From Tetragenococcus halophilus subsp. halophilus DSM 20339 (GTDB taxonomy: Bacteria; Bacillota; Bacilli; Lactobacillales; Enterococcaceae): a DNA stretch of 64,000 bases. This document shows, in pieces, positions 25,993-36,789 of this stretch (position 1 is the first letter of the stretch; every line of letters begins with the position of its first letter). A program made the position numbers and the translations under genes. Location of the stretch: assembly GCF_003841405.1 (NCBI RefSeq), contig NZ_PXYA01000002.1, positions 434,001-498,000 of the forward strand, written 5' to 3'. Under the pieces are notes generated by a model. The model worked only from the letters and a program-made list of their open reading frames with translations. It did not search any database and was not told the origin of the DNA.

Positions 25993-28146
25993 TTAGTTAA
26001 AGCGCTCTTTAAAGCCCTGAATCAGTTCTTTGCCGCCTTCTTTAACACGTTCGCCAAATTCATTCATTCCTTGTCTTGCATCGTCGGTAAACTGGTCAAC
26101 ATTTTGTTTCCAGCCATCTTCACCTTCATCTTCAGAATCTTCTTCTGTTTCAGAAGACTCTTCTACTTTCCCGCCAGTTGCATAAGCATCGGCCACATCA
26201 AATTGTGTATTATTGCTATAAGGCAACATATTTTCCGCCTGCGCTTTAAAGATTTGACCTACAACGTCACCACTAGTACCACTAAAGTTGTGCTCTTCAT
26301 CCGTTTCCTCAAAACCAAGCCAAGTAGAAATTACAGTATCAGGCGTATATCCAACAATCCATTGGTCTTTATTTTGGTCGGGATCATAGTCTGTTTCGGT
26401 GGTACCAGTTTTACCTGCGACAGTATATCCATAAGGATTAGCACTGGAGGCTGTACCATTAGAAAATGTTCCTAAAAGCATACTTGTCATTTCGTTAGAT
26501 GTCTCTTTAGAGATTATTTTTTCTCCCTTAGGCTTTGTATTATCAACGATTACAGCGCCATTAGCATCCACAATTTTTGTGATCAGATGAGGCGTATATA
26601 AGGTACCGCCATTAGCAAATGAGCCGTAAGCTCCTGCCATTTGTACCGGTGAAGTGCCATACTCCAAACCTCCTAATGCTAATCCATAATATTTATCTGA
26701 ATCAGTTAGTTCAAGCCCAAATTCTTTTGTTTTGTTATATCCCTTATTTATTCCAAGTTCATGTAACATCCAGACAGCTGGTAAATTCAAACTACGAGCA
26801 ACTGCCTCGTACATAGGAACATCCCCTTCATGCTCGCCATTGAAATTTTTGGCATCATAATAATCTTGTGGTTCATCTTTTAATGTGCTATCTGGCATAT
26901 AGCCCGCTTCAAGAGCTGGCGTATAAACACTCAATGGTTTAATCGTCGAACCAGGAGAACGTTTCATATCTGTAGCAAAATTAAAGCCTCTAAATGTATG
27001 CTCCCCACGACGCCCAACCATGGCCTGTATACCGCCAGTATTAGGATCAACAGCCACCGAAGCTGATTGCACCATTGTTCCATCCTCAGCATCAGCTGGA
27101 AAGTTGTTACCATTGTCGTATACTTCTTGCATGCCATTTTGAAAATTCGTGTCTAAATCAGTATAAATCTTATAACCACGATTCATTAAGTCATCTGCCT
27201 TAATATCATACTTTTCTTCTGCTTCTTCAATGACAGCATCAAAGTAATAAGGATACTGGTAACCTTCATCCTCTTGTTGATAAGTATCATTGACTAAATC
27301 GCTTATAGCGACTTGTTCTTCTTGTTGTGCTTCTTCTTTTGATATTTTATTGTTATCCACCATTACTTGTAAAATTGTATCACGTCGATTACTTGCATTT
27401 TCTGGATGGTCAATAGGATTATACAAAGATGGGCCTTTTAACATACCAGCAATTGTTGCTGACTCTCCTAATGTAAGATCAGCAGCATCAACACCAAAAT
27501 ATTTTCGCGCTGCATCTTGCACTCCCCATACGCCATTACCAAAGTAAGAGTTATTCAAATACATAGACATGATTTCATCTTTACTATAATTTTTCTCAAT
27601 TTCAATTGCTAAAAATAACTCTTTAGCTTTACGGTTAAAAGTTTGATCTAACGATAAATAGGCATTTTTAGCCAATTGTTGTGTAATTGTACTACCTCCA
27701 CCACCAGATGCATTTCTTCTAATAACCATGCGCAATCCCGCACGCGCAATTCCTTTGATATCAAAACCGCGGTGCTGATAAAAATTACGATCTTCAGTCG
27801 AAACTACTGCATCTACTACATAAGGTGACATATCTTCTACGCCAATATATGTCCCTTTTTGCGAAGAAACACTCCCTGCTTCATTTTCCTGTTTATCATA
27901 AATCACTGTTTCTTCTTGTAAACCAGCTTTTAATTCTTGTACTTTGGTCGTTTTCGCTATATAAAAAAGATAGATACTCATTACTAAGACTACAATCAAC
28001 CCAAGTAGTAGTAATATTTTATTGACATGATATTTCTTCCAAATTCTCTTGCGCCAGTGATGAAACTGTACAAGGTATGGTTTCAGCCATGCCCAAAATG
28101 ACGATAAATATTTTTTTATCGTACTAAAAAAGCGCTGAAAATCCAT
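25993..28146 (-). CDS. Class A penicillin-binding protein (PBP2a/PBP1-like, bifunctional)
   Basis: 717 residues. A cytoplasmic basic N-terminus and one membrane helix (residues 46-66) anchor it. The GT51 glycosyltransferase domain has the catalytic Glu in STEDRNFYQHRGFD and GGGGSTITQQLAKN. The transpeptidase domain has the catalytic Ser in RSPGSTIKPLSVY, the SLN motif in ARSLNLPAVW and KTG in AGKTGTTETD. The C-terminus is an acidic tail (ESSETEEDSEDEGED). It polymerises lipid II and cross-links peptidoglycan outside the membrane. AGGAGG precedes the ATG. Confidence 0.92.
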   Translation of the reverse strand: MDFQRFFSTIKKYLSSFWAWLKPYLVQFHHWRKRIWKKYHVNKILLLLGLIVVLVMSIYLFYIAKTTKVQELKAGLQEETVIYDKQENEAGSVSSQKGTYIGVEDMSPYVVDAVVSTEDRNFYQHRGFDIKGIARAGLRMVIRRNASGGGGSTITQQLAKNAYLSLDQTFNRKAKELFLAIEIEKNYSKDEIMSMYLNNSYFGNGVWGVQDAARKYFGVDAADLTLGESATIAGMLKGPSLYNPIDHPENASNRRDTILQVMVDNNKISKEEAQQEEQVAISDLVNDTYQQEDEGYQYPYYFDAVIEEAEEKYDIKADDLMNRGYKIYTDLDTNFQNGMQEVYDNGNNFPADAEDGTMVQSASVAVDPNTGGIQAMVGRRGEHTFRGFNFATDMKRSPGSTIKPLSVYTPALEAGYMPDSTLKDEPQDYYDAKNFNGEHEGDVPMYEAVARSLNLPAVWMLHELGINKGYNKTKEFGLELTDSDKYYGLALGGLEYGTSPVQMAGAYGSFANGGTLYTPHLITKIVDANGAVIVDNTKPKGEKIISKETSNEMTSMLLGTFSNGTASSANPYGYTVAGKTGTTETDYDPDQNKDQWIVGYTPDTVISTWLGFEETDEEHNFSGTSGDVVGQIFKAQAENMLPYSNNTQFDVADAYATGGKVEESSETEEDSEDEGEDGWKQNVDQFTDDARQGMNEFGERVKEGGKELIQGFKERFN

Positions 28147-28323
28147 TACTTTTCCCTCCTGGTGTTAAGTGTAGCATAATTCCCTTTTTCTCCAATACTG
28201 CTCGAGTTGTATTTTTACTGATGAATCTTATACATTTTATCATTTATCTTAGCGGATTTGCTTATTTTTTTATTAAAAAAGCATTAAACATGATACAATA
28301 ATGAAGCGAAAGGAAGAAAATCA

Positions 28324-29178
28324 ATGGAATATTCAATCACTTTACCTACTTTTCAAAAAACAATAACGCTTCGTGAATTGTTAGAAACCCAGTGGCTTGT
28401 TCCTCGAAAAGTGCGTCATTTTCTGCGAACACGTAAAAATGTCTGGTGTAACCATCAACCGATAAAATTTCATGAAATGGTGCATGCTAATGATATGATT
28501 ACCTTGCGAATTGAAGAAGATGATTATAATTATCAAACAGTAAAAGCTGGATCAAAAGAAAATATCGAAGTTTTATATGAAGATGAACATTTAATTGTTG
28601 TCAATAAAGCTAGCGGGGTGAAAACACATCCTAACCAACCCGATGAAACAGCTACGCTCTTAAATGACCTAAGTGCTTACCTAGGTAAAAAAAATGAACG
28701 ACCTTATGTCGTTCATCGCCTGGACAAAGAAACGTCTGGCGCTATCTTGTTCGCTAAAAGTCCCCTTGTTCTCCCTATTTTAGGAAGACTCCTAGAAGAA
28801 AAGAAAATCTACCGAAACTATCAAGCAATCGTTTGGGGCAAGCTAACACAGGACTGTACAATCGATAAAAGAATTGGTCGTGATCGCCATGATAAACGCA
28901 AGCGTATCATAAGTGAACGCCAGGGTAAAACTGCCATTACCTATGTAAAAGTCCATCAAGTGTACAAACAGACCAGTGAAGTCTATTGTAGCCTCGCCAC
29001 AGGCAGAACACATCAAATACGTGTTCATTTAGCAAGTATAGGACACCCAGTTGTAGGTGATCCACTATATCAAAACAAAGAAGAAAAGCGCCTAGCTTTA
29101 CATGCCTACAAAATAAAATTCCTTCACCCATTTACTCAGGAACAAATCGAGGTAATAGCTAAGCCAGGCCTTTGGTAA
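28324..29178 (+). CDS. RluA/RluD-family pseudouridine synthase
   Basis: 284 residues. A degenerate S4-like N-terminal part (LRTRKNVWCNHQPIKFHEMV) is followed by the catalytic domain with the family Asp in VVHRLDKETSGA and the closing motif GRTHQIRVHLASIGHPVVGDPLY. It isomerises uridines in large-subunit rRNA or tRNA; the exact site cannot be read from sequence. It is convergent with the RsuA-type gene, eight bases apart at the stops. A TACAAT -10 element lies about 25 bases before the ATG. Confidence 0.9.
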   Translation: MEYSITLPTFQKTITLRELLETQWLVPRKVRHFLRTRKNVWCNHQPIKFHEMVHANDMITLRIEEDDYNYQTVKAGSKENIEVLYEDEHLIVVNKASGVKTHPNQPDETATLLNDLSAYLGKKNERPYVVHRLDKETSGAILFAKSPLVLPILGRLLEEKKIYRNYQAIVWGKLTQDCTIDKRIGRDRHDKRKRIISERQGKTAITYVKVHQVYKQTSEVYCSLATGRTHQIRVHLASIGHPVVGDPLYQNKEEKRLALHAYKIKFLHPFTQEQIEVIAKPGLW

Positions 29179-29186
29179 AAAATAGT

Positions 29187-29906
29187 TCATTTGTTTTCAA
29201 GTAGCTTTATTTCTTCTTCGGTTAGTTCTCGGTAATCTCCAGCCTCTAACTGATCATCAAGGTACAATGCCCCCATGCGGATGCGTTTTAAATGAGTAAC
29301 TTCTTTCCCGACAGCATGAACCATCCGTTTTACCTGATGATATTTACCTTCATATAGTACCAAACGTATTGTCGATTCTTCATTTTCTTCATCTACTTGT
29401 TCGATCGTCAACTCAGCAGGTAAACAAAGTTCATCGCCGTCAATCTTTAAACCTTCAGCAAAACGTTTAATATCTCTTGTCGTCATAACTCCTTTAACTT
29501 CAGCGATATATTCTTTTTCTACATGTTTTTTAGGAGAAAGTAAACGATGTGAAAGTGCGCCATCATTTGTTATTACAAGCAGTCCTTTTGTATCTTTATC
29601 TAAGCGACCTACCGGAAAAAGATCTGAGCGAAAATCTTGATCAGAAAAAATATCCAAAACAGTTAATTCAAAATCGTCTACCGTAGCACTGATAACATCA
29701 GCAGGTTTATTGAGTATATAATAAAAGTATTTTTGATAAATAATTTCCTCTTCGTCTAAAGTGACACGATCCTCATTTTCATTGACTTGAAATTTATCTG
29801 AAACTTCAGTTTTACCATTAACAGCTACTCGTTTCTTTTTGATCAGTTGCTTCACTTCTTTTCTTGAACCCACATCCATATTTGCTAAATATTTATCTAA
29901 GCGCAA
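29187..29906 (-). CDS. RsuA-family pseudouridine synthase (small-subunit rRNA type)
   Basis: 239 residues from a TTG start at 29906, seven bases after GGAGG. N-terminal S4 RNA-binding domain (MRLDKYLANMDVGSRKEVKQ), catalytic Asp in GRLDKDTKGLLVITNDG and the closing YHQVKRMVHAVGKEVTHLKRIRMG-like region are typical of RsuA, which modifies uridine 516 of 16S rRNA. It follows the flippase gene on the same strand after 66 bases and is probably co-transcribed with it. Confidence 0.88.
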   Translation of the reverse strand: MRLDKYLANMDVGSRKEVKQLIKKKRVAVNGKTEVSDKFQVNENEDRVTLDEEEIIYQKYFYYILNKPADVISATVDDFELTVLDIFSDQDFRSDLFPVGRLDKDTKGLLVITNDGALSHRLLSPKKHVEKEYIAEVKGVMTTRDIKRFAEGLKIDGDELCLPAELTIEQVDEENEESTIRLVLYEGKYHQVKRMVHAVGKEVTHLKRIRMGALYLDDQLEAGDYRELTEEEIKLLENK

Positions 29907-29972
29907 ATTTTATCCTCCTTTTAAAAGAAAGTTCGAAAACCAAAACGATTTCCGAACTTATTTATGTCTATT

Positions 29973-31619
29973 TTATTTTATTCTTAATTTTTGACGTAAT
30001 GAAGCCATTTTTGCTCCTAAAAATTTATCAGCTAAGCGGATTTTCAGCGTCATATACAGATAAGTTATTACACCTATGACTGCAACAATTAAAATCAAAA
30101 TAAAAGATTGAACTTTACGTTCTTGTGTAAAGATCATCCCAAAAATTCCGCGTGCAATAGCAGCAAAAACAATCATAGCCATAGACAGCATAAATATTAA
30201 TACTACCCGTCGAAAAGTTAGACTAACGTTAAATCCAGTTTCTTTCTGTAATTTACGTAAGTTAAGATAACAAGTCACCCCAAAACCAAGTATGGTAGAA
30301 ACGACCGGACCGTAAGATTCCAACATATAAATACTTAAGTATTGAGTTAAAAATTTAACAGCTAGACCAATAATAAAGTAAAGCACAGCTGAAGAATTTT
30401 TATAAATCCCCTGCAGCATACTTGAAGTGAGCATGAATAATCCTAATAATAAGCCGGAAAAACTAACGGCAATCAAAAGGTTAGCTCCTAAACGATTCGG
30501 TTGATAAAATAAAGTATTCAGCGGATAAGCTAGCAGCATCATACCAAATGTCGATGGGAACATAACAAAGGTATACAATTGTAAATTATTACCAACGAGT
30601 TTTGCTAAAGCAGGGCGATCTTTTTTTGCAAAAGCTTCAGTTACTAAAGGTAACCCTACCGTAGCTAAAGAAGTGGCAAGACCGATGACTACCATTACTA
30701 ATTTGTCTGGATTGCTACTAAACAAGGCGAATAAAGATTTCAACTGTTGACCAGAATATTCTGTAAAACCAGACATAGTACGAATAAACGTATATTGATC
30801 GACCATTTTGTAAATGGTAATTCCCGATCCTACAATAATAAACGGTACAGCTTCTCTAATAGTTTGAAGTAGTAACCTTGTTGTATTAACTTTGACTTTT
30901 CCTGGACTCATATCTGCTAAGACATCCAGATGTCCTTTTTCTTTTTTGTAGTAATAAAGCAACACAGCAATACTAGCTAATGCTCCAATAAAAGCAGCTA
31001 AAGTTGATTGTGTCACTGCGGCAACATAATCACCGCTTCCTAAGCGCATAATAACAAAAGTAGCTAACAACATATAACCAACGCGAGCTACTTGTTCAAT
31101 TAATTGCGAAATAGCGTAGGGAGCAACGTTTTGTAAACCTTGAAAGTAGCCACGAATTACACTCATTAACGGAATAACTAAAATTGCCACGCTTAGAGAG
31201 CGCATTGAAGGAATTAATTCTACTCCACCTCCAGCATAACGTGCAAGAGCAGGTGCCGCGAAATACATAATAATTGCAAAAACTGCGCCCAGCCCTAACA
31301 TCAATTGCAGAGCCCGTATAAAAAGCTTCTGACTCGCTCTATATTCATTGATCGAGTTATAATAAGACACTTGCTTGGCAATCGCAGAAGGAAGACCTGC
31401 AGTTGAAATCATTAAAAATAAGGCATAAACATTATAGCTCATTCCAAATAACGCATTTGCGGGTAAAGCATCATCACCTAACCAATAAATCCAAGGTAAA
31501 AGATAAATGACACCTAAAAGGCGTGAACCGATATTACCAATTGTCATCCATGCAGAACCGCGAGCCATCTTGTCTTCATTTGTTAACTCTGGTGTTTCGG
31601 GGTCTTTATTATTCATCAT
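29973..31619 (-). CDS. MurJ/YtgP-like lipid II flippase (MVF/SpoVB superfamily)
   Basis: 548 residues from the ATG at 31619, six bases after GGAGAAG. Fourteen or so membrane helices; the N-terminal cytoplasmic Asn/Glu-rich leader is followed by GSAWMTIGNIGSRLLGVIYLLPW, and AGLPSAIAKQVSYYNS is a hallmark of the YtgP group. In streptococci the equivalent is the MurJ-type lipid II flippase. The divergent neighbour is murE, which supports a role in cell-wall precursor export. A capsule flippase is the alternative, but there are no polysaccharide genes nearby. Confidence 0.82.
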   Translation of the reverse strand: MMNNKDPETPELTNEDKMARGSAWMTIGNIGSRLLGVIYLLPWIYWLGDDALPANALFGMSYNVYALFLMISTAGLPSAIAKQVSYYNSINEYRASQKLFIRALQLMLGLGAVFAIIMYFAAPALARYAGGGVELIPSMRSLSVAILVIPLMSVIRGYFQGLQNVAPYAISQLIEQVARVGYMLLATFVIMRLGSGDYVAAVTQSTLAAFIGALASIAVLLYYYKKEKGHLDVLADMSPGKVKVNTTRLLLQTIREAVPFIIVGSGITIYKMVDQYTFIRTMSGFTEYSGQQLKSLFALFSSNPDKLVMVVIGLATSLATVGLPLVTEAFAKKDRPALAKLVGNNLQLYTFVMFPSTFGMMLLAYPLNTLFYQPNRLGANLLIAVSFSGLLLGLFMLTSSMLQGIYKNSSAVLYFIIGLAVKFLTQYLSIYMLESYGPVVSTILGFGVTCYLNLRKLQKETGFNVSLTFRRVVLIFMLSMAMIVFAAIARGIFGMIFTQERKVQSFILILIVAVIGVITYLYMTLKIRLADKFLGAKMASLRQKLRIK

Positions 31620-31751
31620 GATTATCTTCTCCAACTTTCTTCATACATAATCCTTATTTTAATTCGAAACACCAGCAATCGCAAATGATTTTTAAAAACG
31701 ACTTCTTTTGTTAAAAAAATTTATCAAAAATACCGGTTTTTCTTCTCCTGT

Positions 31752-31758
31752 GCTATAA
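31752..31758 (+). promoter_or_regulatory. Extended -10 promoter of murE
   Basis: TG-C-TATAAT occurs about 45 bases before the murE ATG (TATAAT near 31752-31758), an extended -10 element; the -35 is weak. Confidence 0.5.
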
Positions 31759-31801
31759 TGGTTGAGAAGTTTTTTACCAGAAAGCAAGGTGTGTGTAACT
31801 T

Positions 31802-33301
31802 ATGTATTCCATAACCCTTAAAGGGCTCTATCAATTATTAGCAGAAAAAAATTTATTAAAAGAACCAAGCAGCAAAGAGCAACTAACTGATCAAAAATTC
31901 ACTTATCTGTCTTATGACTCCCGTGATTTAGCAGAACAAACCTTATTTTTTTGCAAGGGACTCCATTTTAAAGTAGCGTCTTTACAAGATGCCGTGGACA
32001 AAGGCGTAAACGTCTATGTCTCTGAAAAAAAATATGATACATCAGCACAAGCTATAATCGTTACTGATATTCGCAAAGCCATGGCTATTGTGGCACAAGC
32101 TTTTTATCATAATCCTCAAGATAAATTATATAAAATCGGAATTACAGGTACTAAAGGAAAAACAACAACAGCTTACTTCATTAAAAAAATATTGGATGAT
32201 GCATTTGCCAAAAAAGTGGCGCTCTTCTCTTCAGAAGAAACCACTCTAGATGGCACAACGCTTCTTCCTTCAAAATTAACAACACCTGAAGCACTTGATA
32301 TATATCGACAGATGGCTACTGCTTGTGAAAATGGACTAACACATTTAGTAATGGAAGTATCGTCACAAGCATATAAAACAAAAAGGGTTTATAACCTTAC
32401 CTTTGAAACTGGGATCTTTTTAAACATTAGCCCAGATCATATCAGCCCTATCGAGCATCCAACATTTGAAGATTATTTTAATTGTAAAAGGCAGTTGTTA
32501 TTAAATAGTAAACAGATGGTGATCAACCATGAAAGTGATCAATTTGATATCTTAGAAAAAACTTGTAACGATCACCAAATTCCTTTATACACTTATGGAC
32601 ATAATGAAGGAACTTACCTTTTATCAAATAAAGAAGAGGCTCGCAGTTTTAATTTAAAAGCGAAAAGCAATGATATGCTAAGTATTAGTGGCGACTATAA
32701 GATAGCTTTATTTGGGCAATTTAACCACGAAAATGCTACAGCGGCTATTTTAGCTTGCGGATTAGCAAATGTATCAAAACAAAAATGCCAAGAAAGCTTA
32801 CCATTAACTCAAATACCTGGCCGTATGAATTTACTGGAAAAAGCAAATGGAGCTTACATTTTTATCGATTATGCTCATAATTATCTGAGCATTCATTCTA
32901 TCGGTCAATTTGCGCAAGAACTAAGGCCTAACGGACGAATTATCATTGTCACAGGTAGTGCAGGAGGAAAAGCTATTTCTCGTCGACCTGATATTGGAAA
33001 AGCACTATCAGAATATGCAGACATTGCTATATTAACCAGTGATGATCCAGATTTTGAAGATCCCGCTGATATTGCTGCAGAAATAAAAACTGCCATTACA
33101 AATCCTGATACTGATGTTCAATTAGAGCTTGATCGCGCCAGCGCTGTTACTTCTGCTTTTAAACAAGCACGAGCAAACGATACAGTCATCGTTGCCGGTA
33201 AAGGAACTGAAAAGATGATGAAATATCGCGGAACAGAAGTCACTTACGAAGGTGATTTTGATATCATTAAACGTCTAATTAATGAATCCAACGAAAACTA
33301 A
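31802..33301 (+). CDS. murE: UDP-MurNAc-tripeptide synthetase MurE (probably L-lysine adding)
   Basis: 499 residues. N-terminal UDP-sugar-binding domain (YLSYDSRDLAEQTLFFCKG), central ATP-binding ITGTKGKTTTAYFIKK, the MEVSSQA and NISPDHISPIEHP motifs, and a C-terminal ligase domain with FIDYAHN, TGSAGGKAISRRPDIG and VAGKGTEK. The amino-acid-selecting stretch reads TSDDPDFEDP instead of the DNPR of diaminopimelate enzymes, which fits a lysine-type wall. It acts in the cytoplasm, adding the third residue of the stem peptide. Confidence 0.92.
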   Translation: MYSITLKGLYQLLAEKNLLKEPSSKEQLTDQKFTYLSYDSRDLAEQTLFFCKGLHFKVASLQDAVDKGVNVYVSEKKYDTSAQAIIVTDIRKAMAIVAQAFYHNPQDKLYKIGITGTKGKTTTAYFIKKILDDAFAKKVALFSSEETTLDGTTLLPSKLTTPEALDIYRQMATACENGLTHLVMEVSSQAYKTKRVYNLTFETGIFLNISPDHISPIEHPTFEDYFNCKRQLLLNSKQMVINHESDQFDILEKTCNDHQIPLYTYGHNEGTYLLSNKEEARSFNLKAKSNDMLSISGDYKIALFGQFNHENATAAILACGLANVSKQKCQESLPLTQIPGRMNLLEKANGAYIFIDYAHNYLSIHSIGQFAQELRPNGRIIIVTGSAGGKAISRRPDIGKALSEYADIAILTSDDPDFEDPADIAAEIKTAITNPDTDVQLELDRASAVTSAFKQARANDTVIVAGKGTEKMMKYRGTEVTYEGDFDIIKRLINESNEN

Positions 33302-33405
33302 TTATTTCATTTTTATTACATTTTTATTTTCTTTGGAGTATGCCTTTATTTTTATGCAATTTTTCTTGTATAATCAATGTATAGATAAGTTGAAGGAGCG
33401 TTTCC

Positions 33406-33624
33406 ATGTCTGCTAAACACAAAAAATTACTATTTTTCATCGGTACTATCGTTATTCTTTTAGTTGCTTATTTTGCTTGGAAATTTTTAGCGGCTATTCT
33501 TGCACAAGGAACCATTGAAAATTATACTCGTTCTACCGTTCCTTATGGCTTTGTATTAATGTGGTTTTTCCCAATTGTGGCTACTTCCACTTTATTTCTA
33601 GGATTAGCACGTGCAAAAAAATAG
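33406..33624 (+). CDS. Small membrane protein of unknown function
   Basis: 72 residues with two membrane helices (LLFFIGTIVILLVAYFAWKFL and VLMWFFPIVATSTLFLGLA) joined by a short polar loop, and basic residues at both ends (MSAKHKK, ARAKK). GAAGGAG lies eight bases before the ATG, a TATAAT is about 35 bases upstream and its own terminator follows, so it is a real stand-alone gene. I do not recognise the family. Confidence 0.75.
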   Translation: MSAKHKKLLFFIGTIVILLVAYFAWKFLAAILAQGTIENYTRSTVPYGFVLMWFFPIVATSTLFLGLARAKK

Positions 33625-33632
33625 ACTTATTA

Positions 33633-33668
33633 AAATACTCTTGGACTAAAAGCTAAGAGTATTTTTTA
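33633..33668 (+). terminator. Terminator of the small membrane protein gene
   Basis: AAATACTCTT pairs with AAGAGTATTT around a 12-base loop, followed by Ts. Confidence 0.8.
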
Positions 33669-33778
33669 TTTTCCTCGCATTTATGATATTGCTAATTTAT
33701 AAGCACTTTATTTCTCTTCTTTTGTTTTTTATACTATAGTGAAGTTGTAACATAAAAACACAAAAGGAGTGTTAATTC

Positions 33779-34195
33779 ATGAGCAACAAAATGTCTGTTT
33801 CAACAGTAATTAACGAAGGCGGACGCGAAGGTGTTAGCAGATCTTTAAATGGTGATTTTGAAGTAAAAACATCTGGAACAAATAAAAAAGGTTACACTAA
33901 CCCAGAAGAACTATTTGCTGCAGGATTTTCTGCTTGCTTTAATGGAGCGATCCAATTCCCATTAGATCGTGACGGTTTAGGTGACCGTGATCGTTCAATT
34001 CGTGCAGAAGTAACTTTATACGGAGATTTGCCAGACGATCATACTACACTTCATTTAGAAGTAACAATTATCGGTAAAATCGATGGTGTTTCTAAAGAAG
34101 ATACTGTGAAGTATTTGCAAGAAACAGATAGTATTTGCCCTTACTCAAAAGCAGTAAATGGTAATATTGATGTCAAATACGAAGCTGCCGAATAA
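33779..34195 (+). CDS. ohr: Organic hydroperoxide resistance protein (Ohr, OsmC superfamily)
   Basis: 138 residues, normal for Ohr. Both reactive cysteines are in place: AAGFSACFNGAIQ (near residue 58) and DSICPYSKAVNGN (near 122). YTNPEELFAAG before the first Cys is typical of Ohr. The enzyme reduces organic peroxides using a lipoylated partner, and the E2/E3 of the aco operon or another dehydrogenase complex could supply this. AAAGGAG precedes the ATG and a TATACT -10 lies about 45 bases upstream. Confidence 0.9.
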   Translation: MSNKMSVSTVINEGGREGVSRSLNGDFEVKTSGTNKKGYTNPEELFAAGFSACFNGAIQFPLDRDGLGDRDRSIRAEVTLYGDLPDDHTTLHLEVTIIGKIDGVSKEDTVKYLQETDSICPYSKAVNGNIDVKYEAAE

Positions 34196-34216
34196 AATGA
34201 AAATTAAATTGTAACT

Positions 34217-34251
34217 AAAGAAGCTAGAAACTTTTTCTAGCTTCTTTTTTG
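34217..34251 (+). terminator. Terminator of ohr
   Basis: AAGAAGCTAGAAA pairs with TTTCTAGCTTCTT around a short loop, followed by a T-run. Confidence 0.85.
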
Positions 34252-34301
34252 TTCAATCAGCATTACGATTTTCCTCTTTTCTTGTTTTATTTCATTATAT
34301 T

Positions 34302-34346
34302 TAAAAACGCAAGAACCAACTTATGTTGAATTCTTGCGTTTTTTTA
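34302..34346 (-). terminator. Terminator of leuS
   Basis: AAAACGCAAGAA and TTCTTGCGTTTT pair; on the minus strand the hairpin is followed by a T-rich stretch (TTTTTAAATATAATG). Confidence 0.75.
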
Positions 34347-34353
34347 TTGTTCT

Positions 34354-36771
34354 TTAATTTGCGACAATATTAACAATTTTATTAGGCACCACAATTACTT
34401 TACGAATCGTTTTATCTGCCAAATGTTCTTGAATGTTAGGGTTACTTTTAGCTAATTCTTCCAGTTCTTCTTTTGTCGCTTCAGCCGGAACTTGGACTTT
34501 AGCTCTAACTCTTCCGTTAATTTGCAAAACAACTTCCACCTGATCTTCAACTAAAGCAGATTCGTCATAAGTTGGCCAAGAAACGTAAGAGATGCCTCCT
34601 TTATTACCAAGAATTGCCCATAATTCCTCGCCCAAATGAGGAGCAACAGGTGCGAGTAATTGCACAAAACCTTCTATATAACCATAATAAAGTGAATCAG
34701 CTTTATTAGCTTCATTTACAAATACCATTAATTGGGAAATTGCGGTATTAAAGCGTAAGTCTGCAAAATCTTCGGTGACTTTTTTAACCGTTTGATTATA
34801 AACTTTTGTTAATGAACCATCATTTATAGTGGTAATACGATCGCGTATTTTTCCGTCTTCATCAACACACAAGCGCCATACACGATCCAAGAATTTACGA
34901 CTACCTTCTAAGCCGTTTTCACTCCAAGCAACAGAAGCATCTAAAGGACCCATAAACATTTCGTAAAGACGTAATGTATCCGCGCCATATTGTTCAATAA
35001 CGTCATCAGGGTTAATAACATTACCTCGTGATTTTGACATTTTTTCATTATTTGTACCTAAAATCATTCCTTGGTTATACAATTTTTGGAAAGGCTCTTT
35101 CGTTGGTACTACGCCGATGTCGTATAAAAACTTATGCCAAAAACGTGCGTAAAGCAGATGCAATACTGCATGTTCAGCACCACCAATGTAAACATCTACC
35201 GGCATCCATTTCTTCAAATGATCATAGTCTGCTAGAGCGCCTTTATTATGTGGGTCTACAAAACGTAGGAAATACCAAGAACTTCCTGCCCATTGTGGCA
35301 TAGTATTTGTTTCCCTATGGCCTTTTTTCCCAGTTACTGGATCTGTCACATTAACCCAATCTGTTACATTAGCTAAAGGCGATTCGCCCGTGCCACTTGG
35401 TTTAATATCGGCAGCTTTTGGCAATTCTAATGGCAATTCGTCTTCTGACAAGGCAGAAGTAGTACCATCTTCCCAATGAATAATAGGAATTGGTTCACCC
35501 CAATAACGTTGACGAGAAAATAGCCAATCACGCAAACGGTAACTAACTTCTTTTTGACCTAAGCCTTCTTTTTCAAGCCAAGCCATCATCTTTTCAATAG
35601 CTTCTTCTTTATTTAAGCCATTTAAAAATCCAGAATTGATATGAGGACCATCTTCTGTAAAGGCTTCTTTTTCTATATCGCCACCTTCTAATACAGGAAC
35701 GATATCTAGATTAAATTTCTTAGCGAATTCGTAATCTCGTTCATCGTGAGCAGGAACAGACATAATAGCTCCAGTTCCATAAGAAGATAAAACATAATCG
35801 GCAATCCAAATAGGAATTTCATTCCCATTTACTGGATTGATTGCGTAAGCACCAGTGAAAACACCCGTTTTTTCTTTAGCTAAATCCGTACGGCTTAATT
35901 CAGATTTTTTAGCAGCCTCTGCAATATATTGATCTACAGTTTCCTTTTGTTTAGCTGTCGTAATTTGTTTAACAAGATCCAACTCTGGGGCAAATACAGC
36001 ATAGGTAGCACCAAACAGTGTATCAGGCCGTGTTGTAAATACAGTAAATGTTTCGTCTGTATCTTTTATTTTAAATTGTACGTTTGCCCCTACAGAACGT
36101 CCAATCCAATTTCTTTGCATTTCTTTGATACTTTCCGGCCAGTCCAAATCTTCTAGGTCATCTAATAAACGATCAGCATAAGCGGTAATTTTCAACATCC
36201 ATTGTCGCATTGGTTTACGTACAACATCATAGTCGCCTCGTTCACTTTTTCCGTCAATGACTTCTTCATTGGCGATAACTGTACCAAGTTCTGGCACCCA
36301 ATTCACAGGCACTTCAGCTTCATAAGCCAAGCCTTTTTCATACAACTTTGTAAAAATCCACTGCGTCCATTTATAATAATCAGGATCTGTTGTATTAATT
36401 TCTCGTGCCCAATCGTAACTAAAACCTAAAGAATTAATTTGTTTACGGAATACTTCAATATTTTTTTTAGTAAATTCTGCTGGGTCGTTTCCTGTATCTA
36501 GTGCATATTGTTCAGCAGGGAGTCCGAAAGCATCCCACCCCATTGGGTGCAACACATTATATCCTTGACTACGCTTCATACGCGCTAAAATATCTGTAGC
36601 AGTATAACCTTCTGGATGGCCTACATGTAAACCCTGCCCAGATGGATAAGGAAACATGTCCATAATATAAGCTTTGGGTTTTTGCTCATCTTCTGTTGTA
36701 ACAAATGTATTATTTTTTTCCCAATAATTTTGCCATCTTTTTTCAATAGCTTTGTGATCGTAAGTTTTCAC
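34354..36771 (-). CDS. leuS: Leucyl-tRNA synthetase
   Basis: 805 residues from a GTG at 36771, seven bases after AGGAGGAG; the longer frame upstream would begin inside the T-box terminator. Class I motifs are present: HIGH-type [13 protein letters not shown] near residue 45 and KMSKS in [11 protein letters not shown]. The CP1 editing domain is recognisable ([28 protein letters not shown]), and the C-terminal domain is complete ([21 protein letters not shown]). It charges tRNA-Leu and is controlled by the T-box leader directly upstream. Confidence 0.96.
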   Translation of the reverse strand: MKTYDHKAIEKRWQNYWEKNNTFVTTEDEQKPKAYIMDMFPYPSGQGLHVGHPEGYTATDILARMKRSQGYNVLHPMGWDAFGLPAEQYALDTGNDPAEFTKKNIEVFRKQINSLGFSYDWAREINTTDPDYYKWTQWIFTKLYEKGLAYEAEVPVNWVPELGTVIANEEVIDGKSERGDYDVVRKPMRQWMLKITAYADRLLDDLEDLDWPESIKEMQRNWIGRSVGANVQFKIKDTDETFTVFTTRPDTLFGATYAVFAPELDLVKQITTAKQKETVDQYIAEAAKKSELSRTDLAKEKTGVFTGAYAINPVNGNEIPIWIADYVLSSYGTGAIMSVPAHDERDYEFAKKFNLDIVPVLEGGDIEKEAFTEDGPHINSGFLNGLNKEEAIEKMMAWLEKEGLGQKEVSYRLRDWLFSRQRYWGEPIPIIHWEDGTTSALSEDELPLELPKAADIKPSGTGESPLANVTDWVNVTDPVTGKKGHRETNTMPQWAGSSWYFLRFVDPHNKGALADYDHLKKWMPVDVYIGGAEHAVLHLLYARFWHKFLYDIGVVPTKEPFQKLYNQGMILGTNNEKMSKSRGNVINPDDVIEQYGADTLRLYEMFMGPLDASVAWSENGLEGSRKFLDRVWRLCVDEDGKIRDRITTINDGSLTKVYNQTVKKVTEDFADLRFNTAISQLMVFVNEANKADSLYYGYIEGFVQLLAPVAPHLGEELWAILGNKGGISYVSWPTYDESALVEDQVEVVLQINGRVRAKVQVPAEATKEELEELAKSNPNIQEHLADKTIRKVIVVPNKIVNIVAN

Positions 36772-36789
36772 AAATCTCTCCTCCTTGTA